A DNA stretch of 43,940 nt from CAZYPB01 sp964649265. Its GTDB lineage: Archaea; Micrarchaeota; Micrarchaeia; Burarchaeales; JAKAKT01. Positions within the stretch are counted from its first letter, which is position 1; the number at the start of each line of letters is the position of its first letter. Location of the stretch: contig CAZYPB010000003.1 of NCBI GenBank assembly GCA_964649265.1, positions 1 through 43,940 of the forward strand. The letters run 5' to 3'. The notes beneath the pieces are model-generated. The model was not told the DNA's origin. It worked only from the letters and a program-made list of their open reading frames with translations, and ran no database searches. This document shows positions 1 through 9,008 of this stretch, piece after piece. The position numbers were made by a program, and so were the translations under genes.

Positions 1-98
1 ATCGGGTCATCGGTCAAAAAGGCGTCCATTAGCTTGACTGGCTCTTTTCCATACTTTTCCTTCAGTTGTTGAATGTCTCTCCTAGCTCGCAGCCCCAA
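1..98 (-). CDS. Possible partial reading frame running off the left edge
   Basis: One minus-strand frame stays open from a TTG at 98-96 to the window edge. It reads as a charged, helix-like peptide ending in KLMDAFLTDDP. It overlaps the 3' end of the neighbouring cysteine-rich gene in another frame. AGGAGAG lies just upstream of its middle, but no good start codon follows that motif. It could be a separate downstream gene, or the continuation of the cysteine-rich gene after a frameshift, since that gene ends abruptly inside what looks like another C-x-x-GE repeat. Too little is visible to name it. Confidence 0.3.
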   Translation of the reverse strand, partial: MGLRARRDIQQLKEKYGKEPVKLMDAFLTDDP

Positions 99-946
99 TG
101 GCCGCAGAACGGGTGAACGGTTGTTTCATTATATATTATATTTCCGGAAACTGTATCGAAAACACATTCTCCCTGCATCCAAGGCTTTCCTGAATTTGCA
201 AGTGGGGGCATTCCTCCTGCTGAGTCGGAATTGGAACTGTCTATAGTTGCATTTATTACGCAAACCCCGCCTATGCACACATCAACATGACATTCATCCC
301 AGTAATGCGGCTCGAATACCTCTTCCTCTATAGAACAAGGTTTTCCTGTGAATGCCTCGGAATCATAAACACATACCTTTTGGTCAGGGTCGCAATAATA
401 CAATACGCATGGTTTCTGCTCCCTTGTTAATGGGCCCGCTGGCCTTAAACCGCCGCAGTCCTCATCAACTGTTTCCAATTCGCATGTTGGGCAGGCACCG
501 CAATCAGCAAAGCAATTGGTGCATGTCTCGCTTCCTGCACACACACCATTTCCACAATTCCTGCAATCAGAAGGACAGTTCGTAGGATCTTCGGATCCTT
601 CGCAGAATCCATCCCCGCAAACAGGAGCGCATGCACCACATGCTGCTGGTTCGTTTCTGCAGTCATCCCCGCTTACTGCAAGACATGCTCCGTCAGTATG
701 GCAGTTGCGGCAATCAGAAGCGCATGTAACGCAGTTTTCATTTGCCCCACACCCGCCATTAAAATTGCATGTGCAGTCAGGGCATCCAGTGCCTTCTGAA
801 GGAAACCAAGTAGTTTCTGTTGCATCGGGGTTGCAAATTCCGTCTGCTGCCCCTCCTTCACATGTTGCAGCTTGAGCAAAAGAGATGCCAGAGAATACGA
901 ACATAAGGAAAAATATTACTGAGATAACCCCCTTTCTAGCCAGCAC
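62..946 (-). CDS. Secreted cysteine-rich repeat protein
   Basis: Hypothetical exported protein. An n-region with LARKG and a hydrophobic stretch ending near SFAQAA form a signal peptide. The mature part has several CGDGxCEGSE...NCPSDC-type repeats (such as CGNGVCAGSETC, about residues 110-160), probably disulfide-bonded outside the membrane. The same kind of repeat occurs in the lipoprotein at 40.3 kb. I chose the GTG at 946 because a TATA box centred near 973 lies 27 nt upstream, which implies a leaderless transcript; a TTG at 964 would be upstream of that start. The gene ends in ELGETFNN followed by TGA, where the repeat pattern would predict another cysteine, so the 3' end may be altered. 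Function unknown. Confidence 0.75.
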   Translation of the reverse strand: MLARKGVISVIFFLMFVFSGISFAQAATCEGGAADGICNPDATETTWFPSEGTGCPDCTCNFNGGCGANENCVTCASDCRNCHTDGACLAVSGDDCRNEPAACGACAPVCGDGFCEGSEDPTNCPSDCRNCGNGVCAGSETCTNCFADCGACPTCELETVDEDCGGLRPAGPLTREQKPCVLYYCDPDQKVCVYDSEAFTGKPCSIEEEVFEPHYWDECHVDVCIGGVCVINATIDSSNSDSAGGMPPLANSGKPWMQGECVFDTVSGNIIYNETTVHPFCGHWGCELGETFNN

Positions 947-966
947 AATATACAATAAATGCAACT

Positions 967-1011
967 GCTTTTTAATCTTTCTTTTACGCGTGTGAGAGAA
1001 AGCTTATAAAA
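967..1011. promoter_or_regulatory. Divergent pair of TATA boxes
   Basis: Two separate TATA elements face away from each other. TTTTTAATC-like sequence at 967-977 reads leftward to the cysteine-rich gene and GCTTATAAAAC at 1001-1011 reads rightward to the ATG at 1033. Each centre is about 27 nt from the chosen start codon, as expected for leaderless archaeal mRNAs. Inferred from spacing only. Confidence 0.55.
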
Positions 1012-1032
1012 CAGGGTTGGTTAAAAAAAAAT

Positions 1033-4000
1033 ATGCGGAGTGGAATTGTTCTCTCCTTGGTATTTTTGCTTGTTTTATCAGCACCCGCCATAGCTCAGAT
1101 GTGTCCTGTTGAGAGGGTTCCAACTGAATTGGATATGTCCGTTGACAGGAATATTCAGTCCGGGGTTCTAACTGCAACTGCAAAACTCTCGGGAATCGAC
1201 CTTGTTGGGAAAGCAGCTGCTCCGCTTCCTCTAGAAGAGATATATTTTCAGGAATGTTTGGTTGGGAATTATACAGCTGCAACATGCCCTGCGAGTGCGC
1301 ATACCTGCGCAGGTCCTCCTCAAGATTATTGGGAATGCACAACTGGTTGCTGCAGATCGAACATAGTGAAGAAGACTGATGCTGATGGAATTGCAATTGC
1401 TCTTTTCCCATTGGATAATGAGACAATAATTGTTGGTGCTTACATGGGCGGGGATGTTTACCTCCCGAGTAACAGCACTGCAAGTTACCTTTATCCCCCT
1501 CTTTTCGGAAGCCTTGGGATAACCGCGTGCTTCCCTCTTTTCCTAATATTAGGTTTACTCATAATGTCAATGAATGCAATGGGCCAGAGTCCATTGAGGG
1601 CATTTGACTTCTCCTCACTCAGAGCACCCAGAGCGAGGATGAGAGGGGCGACTGCGTTGGTTGTCGGAACAGGGGTGATTGCAGGAGCAATTGCAGCAGG
1701 TAAGGCAATAGGAAAAGCAGGTGAACTTAAGAAGATGGAGAAAGAGGGATTGATAGCGAAAAACAAGGAGACTGGCAGGTATGAAGAAACTGATAAAGGT
1801 AAGAAAGCGGGCATTGCATTAGCTGATGGGCCCGGAGGAACACAGACAGTTCATGATAGAAAGGCAAATCTAAAGAAACTTGAGAAAGAAGGGCTTATTA
1901 GAAAGAACACAGTAACTGGAAAATATGAAATTACAGAGGCTGGGAAAAAAGCAGGGATAGGAACTTTCAAAACAAACACAGGTACAACTAGGTTTTATAG
2001 ATCAATCACAGACAAGGATGGAAATGTAGCTTATGGTTTTGGGAAGGGACATATTAAAGGAAGAGGTGTTTTCGGAAAAGTTATTGATGGTGTTCAATAC
2101 ACTGCTGGTGCTGGATTTGCGAGAAATATGAATCTCACTGGTGGACCTGTTTGGGGAGCTATTGGGGATGGTGCTAAGGCTGGAGCAAAAGTGGTTGCAA
2201 AAGGAGGAGAAACTGTAGTAAATGCACCAGTTGGGGTTGCAACAGGTGGAAAAACAAATCTAGTTAAGTTAGTCGGAAAAGGATTGAAGGGTGCATGGAG
2301 AGGAGTTAGCTCTGCTGCCAAATGGACAAATAAATCACTTGGGGGAGTTCCTAAATTCATTGTTTGGACTGCTCCAAAAGGAGCATATGGTGTTGCCTCT
2401 GGTGATAGAGCTATTGCAATAGATGTTAAGAAAATGAAGAAACCCTGGAAAGCAGTTTCTGTTCCCAAGGCAACTGACATAGGCTTTGGTGTATCTGGGA
2501 AGAGAGCAGAAGCCGTAAAGAACCATAGTCTTTTTAGTATCTATTCAGGTTTGGTTGGAAGCGGAGAGGTTTCAGATTTAAGTGAAATAAAAGATCAGTT
2601 GAAAATAAGAGAGAATGAACTGGTAAGACTTCAAACACAGGGATTTGTTGCTAAGAAGAATGGTAAATGGGTTCTCACAAAATTAGGGGAAGAAAAATCC
2701 AGTAGAGCAAAAGATATGGTAAATGGAAAAATAATTGTTGATAGGAATGGGAATGAAAGGCATATGAGGGGCGTCGGTGGGTTGAGCTTCTCTGTTTTAG
2801 AAGGAATAGCAGATTTAGATGGGAAGAACGTTCACCAAAGTGCTAGTGGGGTTCCATTTGATTTAAGCTCAGGAATGTTTTCTGGAAGTCCGGGCAAAGG
2901 AGTCGTTGTAGAAAGGTATGGGAAAATAAAGGAAGTTGATGGACAGTATGTGATTCAAGCACCTCCGACTCCAGGAACAACTACTGTTGCTTTGATGAGC
3001 GCACTAAGTGTTATTGGTCCTCAGGGATCTCTATTTGGATCTGCCTATGTGATGAAATTCGGTAGGATAGATGAGATAGGTGGGAGTACTTTTGGGGGAT
3101 CCCTTAGGGTTGCAGGCGGGGGAGGAGCATCTGCAGCTGGCTATGAGTTAACGGATGACGAAAAGAATGAATTGAAAAAAGTAGAGAAAACGTTGAGTCC
3201 TGAGAATCTTGAAGCGACAACAAATAATCCTGCAGCGTGGACTGACCCAACAATAATGGCACTAATGCAATCAGGAGCCATAGACCCAAGTAAAATAGTT
3301 GCAATGGGTAGAAACACACAAATACAGGGATACAGACAAGCTGGTTTGATCATGAATGAAGATCAGCTTAGGGCAATGGAAGTTGCACATGAAAAAGCAA
3401 GTTCTTTGAAAGGTAATGATTATGTTTCTTCTTTCACGGATCAGCTTAGACAGGGAGTTACATTAAATGATGAAACCCATGTTCAGTTTAGTGATAGGCA
3501 AGTTCAAACAATTAATTTAGCACTTAACAGACGCAACAAGGAGGAAAGTCTTAATGCAATAGACACGTATTACTCAGGAACTGCAGACCTCCCCAGACAG
3601 GAAAGAGAAATGCGAGACATGGCTACTGAAATGAATATGCATGAGATCAGAGGGAGAGGAACCAGTCTAGGACACATGGCACAGGACAGAGAATTTCATC
3701 AGAAAATACGAGAACGCCTAGATACTGAATCCCAGATAAGAGATGCAGAGAGATTGGATACGCAAACCCCCTGGCTAAAGAAGACATATTCCATAATGAG
3801 TGCAAGCGGACAGGAAGCACATGACGTTAGATTCAGGACAAATAACTTGATAAATGAGTTACGAACTGAAAACAAGGCATTCGAAAATCTTCGATATGCT
3901 GAAGATAGGATGAGGGGAACTCAGGCAATATCTAAAATCAGACAGGATAGAGCTCAACTTAATTCTGACATAGAAAAGTTAAATGCAAATATAGACAATA

Positions 4001-4491
4001 CGGGTGCAGCAATGGATGCTCACCCTGTCGGAAGCCCTGAATTTAATTCTGCCAATGATGAATTCACTAAAAAGATGTGGGAATTGCACGGGGAGGGTGG
4101 AAAAACCACTGAGATGGAGCAACTAAACCAAAACGCAAGAGAAGCAACAAATCATATTGATAACCTATGGCTCAGAAGACACCACAATGAAGAGAAGAAT
4201 ATAGATAACGCACCGAGTTATATTGATAATATTAATAACAATGCGCAACAAGTTGGAACGTCTGCTTTCTTGCACCTGAATTCCACGCAACAAGGAAACG
4301 AACTCTATTCTTCAATTAACAATATGGCTAGAGAAGAGATGTTGGAAGAAGTTGAAGAGAAGATGTCTGACGAACTGCAAAGAATTCGCGAAAGAACTGC
4401 AGATGTAAGAACATTAGGAGATACGCCTGCAGTTAGAGATTATGTTGTTAAGAAAAAACTTGATGAGAAAACAGAAGGAACCTATTCATAA
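1033..4491 (+). CDS. Large membrane-anchored protein with winged-helix-like repeats
   Basis: A 1152-residue protein I cannot assign to a family. A signal peptide (residues 1-21, ending APAIAQ) precedes an external domain of about 130 residues with six or more cysteines. A membrane segment follows near 156-180 (GITACFPLFLILGLL), then a second, weaker Ala/Gly-rich one near 204-225. The rest would be cytoplasmic: two near-identical segments of about 30 residues at 231 and 278 (LKKMEKEGLI...GRYEETDKGKKAGI), a weaker one near 528 (RLQTQGFVAKKNGKWVLT), a Gly-rich middle, and a charged coiled-coil-like C-terminal third. The repeats look like the recognition-helix and wing of HTH domains, but this is pattern resemblance only. 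Leaderless start. It ends 8 nt before a coiled-coil gene with a GTGAT ribosome site, so the two are probably co-expressed. Confidence 0.8.
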   Translation: MRSGIVLSLVFLLVLSAPAIAQMCPVERVPTELDMSVDRNIQSGVLTATAKLSGIDLVGKAAAPLPLEEIYFQECLVGNYTAATCPASAHTCAGPPQDYWECTTGCCRSNIVKKTDADGIAIALFPLDNETIIVGAYMGGDVYLPSNSTASYLYPPLFGSLGITACFPLFLILGLLIMSMNAMGQSPLRAFDFSSLRAPRARMRGATALVVGTGVIAGAIAAGKAIGKAGELKKMEKEGLIAKNKETGRYEETDKGKKAGIALADGPGGTQTVHDRKANLKKLEKEGLIRKNTVTGKYEITEAGKKAGIGTFKTNTGTTRFYRSITDKDGNVAYGFGKGHIKGRGVFGKVIDGVQYTAGAGFARNMNLTGGPVWGAIGDGAKAGAKVVAKGGETVVNAPVGVATGGKTNLVKLVGKGLKGAWRGVSSAAKWTNKSLGGVPKFIVWTAPKGAYGVASGDRAIAIDVKKMKKPWKAVSVPKATDIGFGVSGKRAEAVKNHSLFSIYSGLVGSGEVSDLSEIKDQLKIRENELVRLQTQGFVAKKNGKWVLTKLGEEKSSRAKDMVNGKIIVDRNGNERHMRGVGGLSFSVLEGIADLDGKNVHQSASGVPFDLSSGMFSGSPGKGVVVERYGKIKEVDGQYVIQAPPTPGTTTVALMSALSVIGPQGSLFGSAYVMKFGRIDEIGGSTFGGSLRVAGGGGASAAGYELTDDEKNELKKVEKTLSPENLEATTNNPAAWTDPTIMALMQSGAIDPSKIVAMGRNTQIQGYRQAGLIMNEDQLRAMEVAHEKASSLKGNDYVSSFTDQLRQGVTLNDETHVQFSDRQVQTINLALNRRNKEESLNAIDTYYSGTADLPRQEREMRDMATEMNMHEIRGRGTSLGHMAQDREFHQKIRERLDTESQIRDAERLDTQTPWLKKTYSIMSASGQEAHDVRFRTNNLINELRTENKAFENLRYAEDRMRGTQAISKIRQDRAQLNSDIEKLNANIDNTGAAMDAHPVGSPEFNSANDEFTKKMWELHGEGGKTTEMEQLNQNAREATNHIDNLWLRRHHNEEKNIDNAPSYIDNINNNAQQVGTSAFLHLNSTQQGNELYSSINNMAREEMLEEVEEKMSDELQRIRERTADVRTLGDTPAVRDYVVKKKLDEKTEGTYS

Positions 4492-4499
4492 GTGATAGT

Positions 4500-6608
4500 A
4501 TGTTGTTAGTAAGACCAGATGTGGAGGAAAGGCTCAGGAGCGAACTAGCCCTGCTCAGGGAAAAGGCCTCACTCATGGATTCAGATGTTGCAGATAGGAA
4601 ATTGAAGCGGGCAGATGAGCTTGAGAGGAAACTAGATGCATTCAAGCAGCGCGATGAATTCAAGAAAATCTCAGAAGAGTACTGGTCAGACAATGATGTT
4701 CAGCTCTCAACGATGTCAAGTATTTTTGATGAGATAAGCGAGGAGATAGAGAGGATAAACTCTTCGCTTGAGCAGGCGCAGAAGATGAAGAAGAGGAGCC
4801 TCGTTCTCAAACTGCAGAAAAAGGGAAAGGAACTGGATTCTGCACTGAGAAATATTTTTGAGTTCGTTCCATGCGGGGGAAGGACTGGAGGATATGTTAA
4901 GGACGTCTGCGGTGCATGGGCAAAACAGCAGGAAACGAAAAACAGGCTGGAGAGTTTAAGAGAAATAATGGAAAAACATGAGGAAACGGGTATTCCAATT
5001 GAAAAGAGATTAGCTGCAGCTACTAAAAGATTAGAGAGGATTGAGGGTGATTTCAAGAAAAAGAATGCAACTGCTTCTGATGTTCAAACTCAAAGAAACA
5101 GAGTTAAGGAAGTGGAAGAGCAGAAAGCAGCGTTTGAGAGAGAATTAAGTGAGAAAAAACAGAGACTCGCCAGTATGGAGAAATCCTTTGCTGAACTGCA
5201 TGAGAACATTACTAAGACTATTGTGAAACTTTCGAGAATGTCTGAGACAAACAGGTTGTCAGAAGGAGCTGGAACTCCACTTAAAAACATGTATTTGGGA
5301 CAATCGCTTCCGCGAGTCAGGAGGATGATTGGAACTGCTGTTAGAACACTTCCGCGAAAATTACTTGATGATGCTCAGATTGCATCTGTAAAGAAGTATG
5401 AAGAGATCCACTCGAAAGTGGATGAATCAATATTGAAAGCAAAGAACAGTGCAAGGGGAAAACGCTCAAAGGAAGCAGTAGAGGCACTTATGAATGGAGC
5501 AGTTGATCATGATTCAGAGGAGATTAAGCACTGCGCTCAGCTTCTTGAGGATGGGGATATACACCTTGCTGAAAGGGCCGTTGAGCATGCATTCAAAACA
5601 GGGAACATACACCAATACATAAAGGAAGAGCTAATGGGAATCATAAAGGAGATTGAGAAAGAATACGATAAAACGGGGGATGTTTCCAAATTCGAAGGGG
5701 AGCTTAGAAGCGCTGGGAATGCAATGTACTCAACAAGGATAGATGTGATGAGATTCGATTATATTGCAAGCGGAGTCCACTCCCCCAGGATATTCTGGGA
5801 GGATGCAGTTCTTACTTACAACTGGCTTGAAAGCATTGGTATCCTTTTTGAGGAAAGTTTGAAAAAAAATATAGAGAATTCCAGGGGAAAACCTGAATTC
5901 ATGAAAATAGCAAATGTTAATGGATTCACTCCTGAGCAGAAAGAGAATGCAGCTGATCTTATGAACATGCTTTCATTTGAAAGGGAGCTTCTTAAGAAAT
6001 TGAGAAACTCAGAAATTGTAGAGAGAGTGAGGAGATCAGAGGAAAGCATTTCGAGCCTTATAATGGCAAAGGGATTCTTTGATAATCCAATTTTCCTTAA
6101 GAATTTAGAAGAAGGGGAAGAGCATGCAGTTAATATAAAGGAGAGAATATTTGCAAGGGCAGGAGATAACCTTGATGCAATAGAGATATACTTTGACATT
6201 GCAAGAAAGAGAGAATTACTTGGGGAACTTCAAACAGATATGAGTGATGCTGCTGAGGCATTGGGGCAAGTGAAACAATTATGTAATGAAGTTGGGGAAC
6301 TTAAGAAGAGTATTGCGCAGAGCAAAGCAAACAAGGCAATTACTTTGAAGATATCTCTTGGAAGAAAGATAAAGGAACTCGAGGATGTTGTTGAGAGGAT
6401 AATTGGCCAGCACCTCGATGAGGAGGCAATTGCGCAGATATCAGATCCTAAGAAAAGTGGAAAGAAACTCTACGCTGAGATAACCAATATGCCTCTTGTT
6501 GCGCAGGCAGTTAAGAACAGAGTTAATGAAGAGAGAGAGATACTCTCAAAACTTATTGAGAAACCTGAAGAGATGAGTACTCCAATTAACGATATGGCCG
6601 CTGCTTGA
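4500..6608 (+). CDS. Long coiled-coil protein
   Basis: A 702-residue, highly charged protein rich in Glu, Lys, Arg and Leu, with heptad-like stretches over most of its length and no signal peptide or membrane segment. Only a short region near residues 120-150 contains cysteines (EFVPCGGRTGGYVKDVCG). Not recognised as SMC or Rad50: no Walker A motif is visible. GTGAT lies 4 nt before the ATG, only 8 nt after the preceding membrane-protein gene, so the pair is likely an operon. A scaffold or filament-like partner for the membrane protein is a reasonable guess, not shown. The 3' end overlaps the convergent TYW1 gene by 23 nt. Confidence 0.8.
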   Translation: MLLVRPDVEERLRSELALLREKASLMDSDVADRKLKRADELERKLDAFKQRDEFKKISEEYWSDNDVQLSTMSSIFDEISEEIERINSSLEQAQKMKKRSLVLKLQKKGKELDSALRNIFEFVPCGGRTGGYVKDVCGAWAKQQETKNRLESLREIMEKHEETGIPIEKRLAAATKRLERIEGDFKKKNATASDVQTQRNRVKEVEEQKAAFERELSEKKQRLASMEKSFAELHENITKTIVKLSRMSETNRLSEGAGTPLKNMYLGQSLPRVRRMIGTAVRTLPRKLLDDAQIASVKKYEEIHSKVDESILKAKNSARGKRSKEAVEALMNGAVDHDSEEIKHCAQLLEDGDIHLAERAVEHAFKTGNIHQYIKEELMGIIKEIEKEYDKTGDVSKFEGELRSAGNAMYSTRIDVMRFDYIASGVHSPRIFWEDAVLTYNWLESIGILFEESLKKNIENSRGKPEFMKIANVNGFTPEQKENAADLMNMLSFERELLKKLRNSEIVERVRRSEESISSLIMAKGFFDNPIFLKNLEEGEEHAVNIKERIFARAGDNLDAIEIYFDIARKRELLGELQTDMSDAAEALGQVKQLCNEVGELKKSIAQSKANKAITLKISLGRKIKELEDVVERIIGQHLDEEAIAQISDPKKSGKKLYAEITNMPLVAQAVKNRVNEEREILSKLIEKPEEMSTPINDMAAA

Positions 6609-7554
6609 GCTTTCTTTTTTTAAGTGAATTCTCATCCCTGCAAAGAAGTACAACCCTGCTTGGTAAATGCTCCTCGGAAACCATGTAACCAGTTAGTTCT
6701 GCGAGTTTTTTTGAGAACTCTGCGATCTCATCGTGCTTAATCATTGAATCAAGCGAAAGATTTCTTCCTGGTTCCCTTGAGCCTCCGACAAACATGAAGC
6801 TCTTAACCTCAACATAATCTGGCGATGCTTTCTCAATCTGTTTTGCGTATCCTTTTGCATTATTGAAGTTTAGGTCCCGTGCAAGAGTCATCCTTAGGAC
6901 TGTCCTTGTTTTTGCGCTTTGCATGAATTCCAGTGATTGCTCTATTCTGCTCCAACCATCCTTTATCCATGGTCTGCAGACTCGATTGTAATTCTCTTTA
7001 TCTGGAGACACCATGGAAATATAGAGTTGTGTTGGGAGAGTCTTTAGGTTCTCAAGCGCTTTCGGGTAGGTTCCATTAGTAACTAGGAATGTCGTCATCT
7101 CCTGTTTTGAGAACTCCTTTAGTAAATCGGATAAATATGGGTAGAGAGTTGGTTCGCCTGCAAGACTTAAGGCAACCTGGGATGGTTGCTTGGATTCCAG
7201 CCACATCTCTTTCTCAACCTTCCCATTTCCCCCATAACCCGAGGTGATTCTATCCTGTTCCCTGAGCATTCCCTCAACAATTGAAAAGGGTTCATCCCAT
7301 TTGTAATCCTTTCCTGGCAATTCCTCATCCTTTAGTTGCGTTCTCCAGCAGAAAGTGCATGCATGTGAGCAGAACTGGAGAGAAGGAGTGCACTGCATGC
7401 ACCTGTGGCTCTGTATTCCATAGAAAGTGTTCTTATAGCAGAAGCGTTTCTTTGTTAGTGCTTCCTTTAGCCATTTGCACCTCTTAACTGCTGAATGCTC
7501 CCCTACAATGTGATAGCCCTGCTTTGTCAGTTTTGCTTTGAAATCAGAGTCCAT
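6586..7554 (-). CDS. taw1: 4-demethylwyosine synthase (TYW1 family radical SAM enzyme)
   Basis: Makes the tricyclic base imG-14 at G37 of tRNA-Phe from N1-methylguanosine, using pyruvate and radical SAM chemistry. The radical SAM motif is C62-x3-C66-x2-C69 (FCSHACTFC). Cysteines 26, 39 and 52 match the set that binds the second iron-sulfur cluster in archaeal TYW1. Further family signatures are SLAGEPTLYP, TNGTYP and VEVKSFMFVGGSREPGRN. The 322-residue length is normal for the archaeal enzyme without a flavodoxin domain. A TATA-like TTTTTATTTTTTT near 7580 places the start about leaderless. It is one of several tRNA-maturation genes in the window. Confidence 0.95.
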   Translation of the reverse strand: MDSDFKAKLTKQGYHIVGEHSAVKRCKWLKEALTKKRFCYKNTFYGIQSHRCMQCTPSLQFCSHACTFCWRTQLKDEELPGKDYKWDEPFSIVEGMLREQDRITSGYGGNGKVEKEMWLESKQPSQVALSLAGEPTLYPYLSDLLKEFSKQEMTTFLVTNGTYPKALENLKTLPTQLYISMVSPDKENYNRVCRPWIKDGWSRIEQSLEFMQSAKTRTVLRMTLARDLNFNNAKGYAKQIEKASPDYVEVKSFMFVGGSREPGRNLSLDSMIKHDEIAEFSKKLAELTGYMVSEEHLPSRVVLLCRDENSLKKRKLKQRPYR

Positions 7555-7589
7555 GCAGTAAGTTTAATTGGAAAAAAATAAAAAGAAGG

Positions 7590-8834
7590 TCAGCTGTTCT
7601 CACAGCCATTTGAGAGCATTGTTGCGAAGTCTTTTCCTTTCTCCTCGAAGAATCTCTTCTTTAGTCTGTTCTCGGCTTCCGCTTTCCCGATTTTCTTTAT
7701 GAGTGCTTGCGCTTTGTCTGCTCCCTGAGATTTCTTTACCTCTAAGTATTCCTTGTACTGTGGGTTCAGCTCCAGGTAACCTGGGTAGTATGTCTCGCAG
7801 AGGTTAAGCACCTGAATGTAGACACTTGCTGCTATCCCCACTGTTTTTGCAACATGTGTACTCACAGCATCCTCCTCAACTGCCCTGAATTGGTCCTGCT
7901 CATCTTTCTTCTTCTCCTGGAACCCGTTCTTTGTTTTCTCTTGCCTCTTGTTTAGTAGCCTGTTCATCAGCTTCCTAACCCCGAGCACAGCCCCTGCAAG
8001 GAGTGATGCTCCGGTTACATAGAACAGGTGCTCTATGTCCTGCACTTTTGGATAGTAGGTAGCAGCCAGGTTCATAATCTCTGTTTTAAGTGTTGCTATT
8101 GCAGTTACTGAGACTCCTAAGGATGCCAGCCATGCAGTGACTGATGGAAGCGTTTTCACTGTCTTTGATTTCTCCAGGTATTCCAGGCGCATGTCCCGTA
8201 TATCCCTGTGGTGGTGTATGTTGTCCTTTGTGCATTCTGCTGTTATCTCCAGTTTCCTGTTGAGCAACTTGTTTGATTCCCCTATAGCTATACCTGAAGT
8301 TATTATCAGTGTTCTCACTGCTTGAATGAACGAGCGGGCCCTTTCATCTCGCCTATAGTTCTTATCCAGGTCCGCAAGCTCGTCCATTGCCTTATGGGAG
8401 ATTTTTCTCTTATCGGCATCAGATGATGAGACTCGAGAAATAACAAGCGTGTACCCCAGGGCAGCCAATGGAGTTATTGGTGGGTACTCTGCTTTCTCTG
8501 TTTCCTTCTTCCCAGGTTGCTTTTTTTCTACTTTATTAGCCGTGCTAGGCGTTTTCGGGGTTGCTGGCTTCTTTGGCTTTTTCTCTGGCTCTTTCTTTCT
8601 TGAGCCATTTCCGCCACTAGGGCTATCCATCTTAGCTTTTGGCAGCATATCCGTAACAACGCTGTCGCTGAACAAAGAGACCAATGGGCCTGGAAAGGAC
8701 CTCCTGTAAACGAACCCCCCTTCGTTATCTGTCCCGGTTAAAGGGACTATTGTTTTCATCTCTGTTCGGTCAACACGTACTTGGGGACTTCCAAACTTGT
8801 GTGCACGGGTTATCGCCCGTGGTCTGCGACCCAT
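7590..8834 (-). CDS. Hypothetical membrane protein
   Basis: A 414-residue protein without a recognised family. The N-terminal third is polar, with a Lys/Pro/Glu-rich low-complexity stretch near residues 70-115. The middle has a likely membrane segment around TPLAALGYTLVISR, then a pair near 225-275 (VTAWLASLGVSVTAIATL and YVTGASLLAGAVLGV). The C-terminus is charged and has one cysteine (NGCENS). The start is uncertain: the ATG at 8834 follows a run of six G, an internal ATG (MKTIVPLTG, residue 26) is possible, and a strong GGAGGAGGTGG site upstream points to a different frame that soon stops. A 5' frameshift is therefore possible. Confidence 0.6.
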   Translation of the reverse strand: MGRRPRAITRAHKFGSPQVRVDRTEMKTIVPLTGTDNEGGFVYRRSFPGPLVSLFSDSVVTDMLPKAKMDSPSGGNGSRKKEPEKKPKKPATPKTPSTANKVEKKQPGKKETEKAEYPPITPLAALGYTLVISRVSSSDADKRKISHKAMDELADLDKNYRRDERARSFIQAVRTLIITSGIAIGESNKLLNRKLEITAECTKDNIHHHRDIRDMRLEYLEKSKTVKTLPSVTAWLASLGVSVTAIATLKTEIMNLAATYYPKVQDIEHLFYVTGASLLAGAVLGVRKLMNRLLNKRQEKTKNGFQEKKKDEQDQFRAVEEDAVSTHVAKTVGIAASVYIQVLNLCETYYPGYLELNPQYKEYLEVKKSQGADKAQALIKKIGKAEAENRLKKRFFEEKGKDFATMLSNGCENS

Positions 8835-8978
8835 ACAGCCCCCCTTTCACCCTTACCATGGGAGACATCATACGTGCCACCTCCTCCGCATGCGCTATTG
8901 CGCATCCAAGACCGTTACCTTAGGGGTGCCATTAAGATATATGTCTTCGCCAGGTTATTTTATGCAAAAAACAATTCA

Positions 8979-8987
8979 TTTATATAC
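8979..8987 (+). promoter_or_regulatory. TATA box for the Lrp-type regulator
   Basis: TTTATATA centred near 8983 is 26 nt upstream of the ATG at 9009, which favours that codon over the in-frame ATG at 9000 and over the long upstream open frame. Confidence 0.55.
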
Positions 8988-9008
8988 CCTAAGCGATATA
9001 TGGTGAAT

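Noticed and set aside
8781..9008. N-terminal extension of the Lrp-type regulator
   Set aside because: It would begin upstream of the TATA box, and the sequence does not resemble an Lrp N-terminus.
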